The position numbers and the translations under genes were made by a program. DNA of 64,000 nucleotides from AC-32 sp963772975 (GTDB lineage: Bacteria; Actinomycetota; Thermoleophilia; Gaiellales; Gaiellaceae): the NCBI GenBank assembly GCA_963772975.1, contig CAVYZH010000004.1, positions 124,001 through 188,000 of the forward strand, in the 5' to 3' direction. Below, piece by piece: positions 61,822 through 64,000 of the stretch. The notes below the pieces were generated by a model. The model was not told where the DNA came from and searched no databases. It worked only from the letters and a program-made list of their open reading frames with translations. Numbering within the stretch: position 1 is the first letter of the stretch; every line of letters begins with the position of its first letter.

Positions 61822-63870
61822 ATGCCAACCGAGCCCGGAAAGATCCGCAACGTCGCCGTCACCGGACACCGCGGGACCGGAAAGACGTCGCTGGTGGAGG
61901 CGATGCTCTTCCAGGCCGGCGCGATCAACCGCCTCGGCACCGTTGAAGGCGGCACGACCACCTCGGACTGGGACGAGGACGAGCAGCGCCGGCAGATGTC
62001 GCTCGCCTCGTCGATCTGCCATCTCGAATGGCAGGGCCGCAAGATCAATTTGATCGACACGCCCGGCGACGCGGGCTTCGCCGGCGACACCGTCGCCGCG
62101 TTGCGCGTCGTCGAGGGCACGCTGCTCGTGGCGAGCGCGGTGATGGGCGTCGAGGTGCAGACGAGCCGCGTCTGGAACCGCGCCGAGTCGCTCGATCTCC
62201 CGCGCGTCGTCTTCGTGAACATGCTCGACCGCGAGCGGGCCGACTTCTACCGCGCGCTCGAGCACTTCCGCAACCAGCTCTCCGAGCGCTGTGTCGCCGT
62301 GCACCTGCCGATCGGGACCGAGCACGAGCTGACGGGGATCATCGACCTGCTGCACATGACCGCCTACGGCAGCCCGGAGGGCGAGCGCGAGAGCGGGCCG
62401 ATGGAGATCCCGGAGGAGCTGAACGACACGGTGCAGCAGTACCGGACGCAGCTGCTCGACTCGGTGGTCGAGACCGACGAGGGGCTGATGGAGCGCTACC
62501 TCGAGGGCGAGGAGCTCGGCACCGAGGAGGTCGCGCACGCGCTCAAGGACGCAGTCACGCGCGGCGAGTTGTTCCCGGTCGCCTGCGGGGTGGCCACGAA
62601 GAACCTCGGCACGACGGCGCTGCTCGACCTGCTCGTCGAGGGCGTTCCCTCGCCGGCGAAGCGCCCTCCCTCGATCGACGTCGACGGCGCAGGGACGGCG
62701 GCCTTCGTCTTCAAGACGGTGGCCGATCCGTTCGCGGGCCGGATCAACCTCTTCCGCGTCCTCGCCGGCACCCTCGATTCGGACGCGACGGTCGTGAACA
62801 CCCGCTCGCACGCGAAGGAGCGCGTCGGCGCGCTGCTCACGCTGCAGGGCAAGGACCACGAGCCGGCCAAGGAGTTCGGCACCGGTGACATCGGTGCGGT
62901 CGCCAAGCTGAAGGAGACGACCACGGGCGACCTGCTGCTCGACGCGGAGCGCCAGGTCGAGCCGCCGACGCTCGACTTTCCCGAGCCGGTGATGAGCTTC
63001 GCGGTCACGCCAAAGGCCAAGGGCGACGAGGAGAAGGTCGCCTCCTCGCTGCGCCGCCTCGCCGAGGAGGACCCGACGCTCGTCCTGCGGCGCGACCCGC
63101 AGACCGGCGACCAGCTGCTCTCCGGGATGAGCCAGATCCACGTCGAGGTCGCGGTCGACCGCCTGCGCAACCGCTTCAGCGTGGACGTTGAGCTGCACCA
63201 GCCGCACGTGCCGTACCTGGAGACGATCCGCAAGGAGTCGCGCGCGCGGCACCGCTACAAGAAGCAGACCGGCGGTCGCGGCCAGTTCGGCGACTGCGAG
63301 ATCGTGCTCGAGCCGCTGCCCGAGCGCGAGGGCTACGAGTTCGTGGACGAGATCGTCGGCGGCGTGATCCAGCAGGGCTTCCGGCCCGCGGTCGACAAGG
63401 GCATCCAGGAGGCGATGCAGCACGGTGAGCTCGCCGGGGCGCCCGTGCAGGGCGTCCGCGTCCGCCTCGTGGACGGCCAGCAGCACAACGTCGACTCCTC
63501 CGAGATGGCGTTCAAGATCGCTGGTTCGATGGCGTTCAAGGACGCCTACGCGAAGGCCGACCCGGTGCTGCTCGAGCCGATCATGGAGCTCGAGGTGAGC
63601 GTGCCCGACGACGCCGTGGGCGCGGTCAACGGCGACCTCAACTCACGGCGCGGACGGCTGCAGGGAATGGAGCCGGTCGGCGGGATGACCTCGATCAAGG
63701 CCGAGGTGCCGATGGCGGAGATCCTCACGTACGCGCAGGCGCTGACCTCGCTGACCGGCGGGCGCGGCGACTACCACATGCATTTCCTACGCTACGAAGA
63801 GGTTCCCACGCACATCGCGCAGAAGATCATCGACGAGACGAAGAAGGAGCTGGAAGAAGCCAAGGTCTGA
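61822..63870 (+). CDS. elongation factor G-like protein (EF-G2 type)
   Basis: 682 residues. The P-loop is G-H-R-G-T-G-K-T (lysine 21), G3 is D-T-P-G, and G4 is N-M-L-D rather than N-K-x-D, as in the EF-G2/FusA2 paralogues of actinobacteria. Domains II-V follow, with Y-K-K-Q-T-G-G-R-G-Q-F in domain IV. Its role is not the main translocase; ribosome recycling or stress functions have been proposed for relatives. AGGAGGAG precedes the ATG. Confidence 0.88.
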   Translation: MPTEPGKIRNVAVTGHRGTGKTSLVEAMLFQAGAINRLGTVEGGTTTSDWDEDEQRRQMSLASSICHLEWQGRKINLIDTPGDAGFAGDTVAALRVVEGTLLVASAVMGVEVQTSRVWNRAESLDLPRVVFVNMLDRERADFYRALEHFRNQLSERCVAVHLPIGTEHELTGIIDLLHMTAYGSPEGERESGPMEIPEELNDTVQQYRTQLLDSVVETDEGLMERYLEGEELGTEEVAHALKDAVTRGELFPVACGVATKNLGTTALLDLLVEGVPSPAKRPPSIDVDGAGTAAFVFKTVADPFAGRINLFRVLAGTLDSDATVVNTRSHAKERVGALLTLQGKDHEPAKEFGTGDIGAVAKLKETTTGDLLLDAERQVEPPTLDFPEPVMSFAVTPKAKGDEEKVASSLRRLAEEDPTLVLRRDPQTGDQLLSGMSQIHVEVAVDRLRNRFSVDVELHQPHVPYLETIRKESRARHRYKKQTGGRGQFGDCEIVLEPLPEREGYEFVDEIVGGVIQQGFRPAVDKGIQEAMQHGELAGAPVQGVRVRLVDGQQHNVDSSEMAFKIAGSMAFKDAYAKADPVLLEPIMELEVSVPDDAVGAVNGDLNSRRGRLQGMEPVGGMTSIKAEVPMAEILTYAQALTSLTGGRGDYHMHFLRYEEVPTHIAQKIIDETKKELEEAKV

Positions 63871-63873
63871 GCC

Positions 63874-64000
63874 TTGGCTAAGGTCCTCCGCGACATGCGC
63901 ATCACGCGGCAGGCCGTCACAGCCGTGCGCACCTGTGGGATCTGCGAGCGGAGTCTGCTCGTCGGCGAGCGCTCGGTGCGGTATTCCGCCGACGGCGAGA
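63874..64000 (+). CDS. partial gene with a CxxC motif, runs off the edge
   Basis: An open frame from TTG 63874 (or ATG 63895) to the window end, 42 codons. It reads A-K-V-L-R-D-M-R-I-T-R-Q-A-V and then T-C-G-I-C-E-R-S-L-L-V-G-E, a likely half zinc site. It starts 3 bases after the EF-G-like stop and may be co-transcribed. The rest is outside the window. Confidence 0.5.
   Translation, partial: MAKVLRDMRITRQAVTAVRTCGICERSLLVGERSVRYSADGE

Overview
The window is a high-GC chromosomal segment (about two thirds G+C by eye). Genes are closely packed, many start codons are GTG, and many genes have a TANNNT hexamer 6-10 bases before the start codon, as expected for leaderless transcripts. Gene content fits a soil actinobacterium, plausibly of the Thermoleophilia (Gaiellales/Solirubrobacterales). 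It includes a FliA/WhiG-type sigma factor, an MmpL-type exporter, MeaB, paired CtaG proteins, a leucine-degradation carboxylase cluster, a LAL-type LuxR regulator and a zinc-ribbon adenylate cyclase/ATPase. The taxon is inferred from content, not proven.

Layout. 1-14.2 kb: end of a FAD amine oxidase, a VOC protein, a pntA1-pntA2-pntB operon with an ornithine-cyclodeaminase-like gene, a cupin, hisC, an MFS exporter, meaB, ilvA, a class III cyclase/ATPase, and a metallo-beta-lactamase/rhodanese protein. 14.2-18 kb: a tyrosine-recombinase remnant with short repeats, a membrane protein and an MmpL exporter. 18-26.2 kb: two secreted proteins with Gly-Asp-Asn-rich repeats, a cupredoxin, and a large LuxR regulator. 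26.3-33.7 kb: a copper-handling operon (lipoprotein, membrane protein, YcnI, CopC-CopD) facing two CtaG genes. 33.6-46.8 kb: acyl-CoA dehydrogenase, PepA, NDH-2/SQR-like oxidoreductase, MFS, SCP2, a biotin-carboxylase/enoyl-CoA hydratase pair, a DapA-like/FAD oxidase pair, and an MccB-like carboxyltransferase followed by coupled small genes. 46.8-49.1 kb: a thioredoxin-fold protein lacking its cysteines, a methyltransferase with two consecutive in-frame TGA codons, then tiny ORFs. 49.1-54.7 kb: a segment bounded by a 44-bp duplication of the tRNA-Trp 3' half. 54.7-64 kb: the sigma factor, a sugar ABC transporter with an alpha-glucosidase, an EF-G-like GTPase and a partial gene.

The most interesting locus is the methyltransferase at 47371-48073. 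Two adjacent TGA codons interrupt an otherwise good reading frame, and a perfect 7-bp hairpin with a CGTGC loop lies at the distance expected for a bacterial SECIS element. It is a candidate selenoprotein with tandem selenocysteine. No selenocysteine machinery is visible in the window.

At least eleven single-base indels break otherwise well-conserved genes (pntB, ilvA, MBL/rhodanese, mmpL twice, biotin carboxylase twice, methyltransferase, RDD, hydrolase, ion channel). This density suggests residual assembly error more than gene decay. It also produces misleadingly long fused ORFs.
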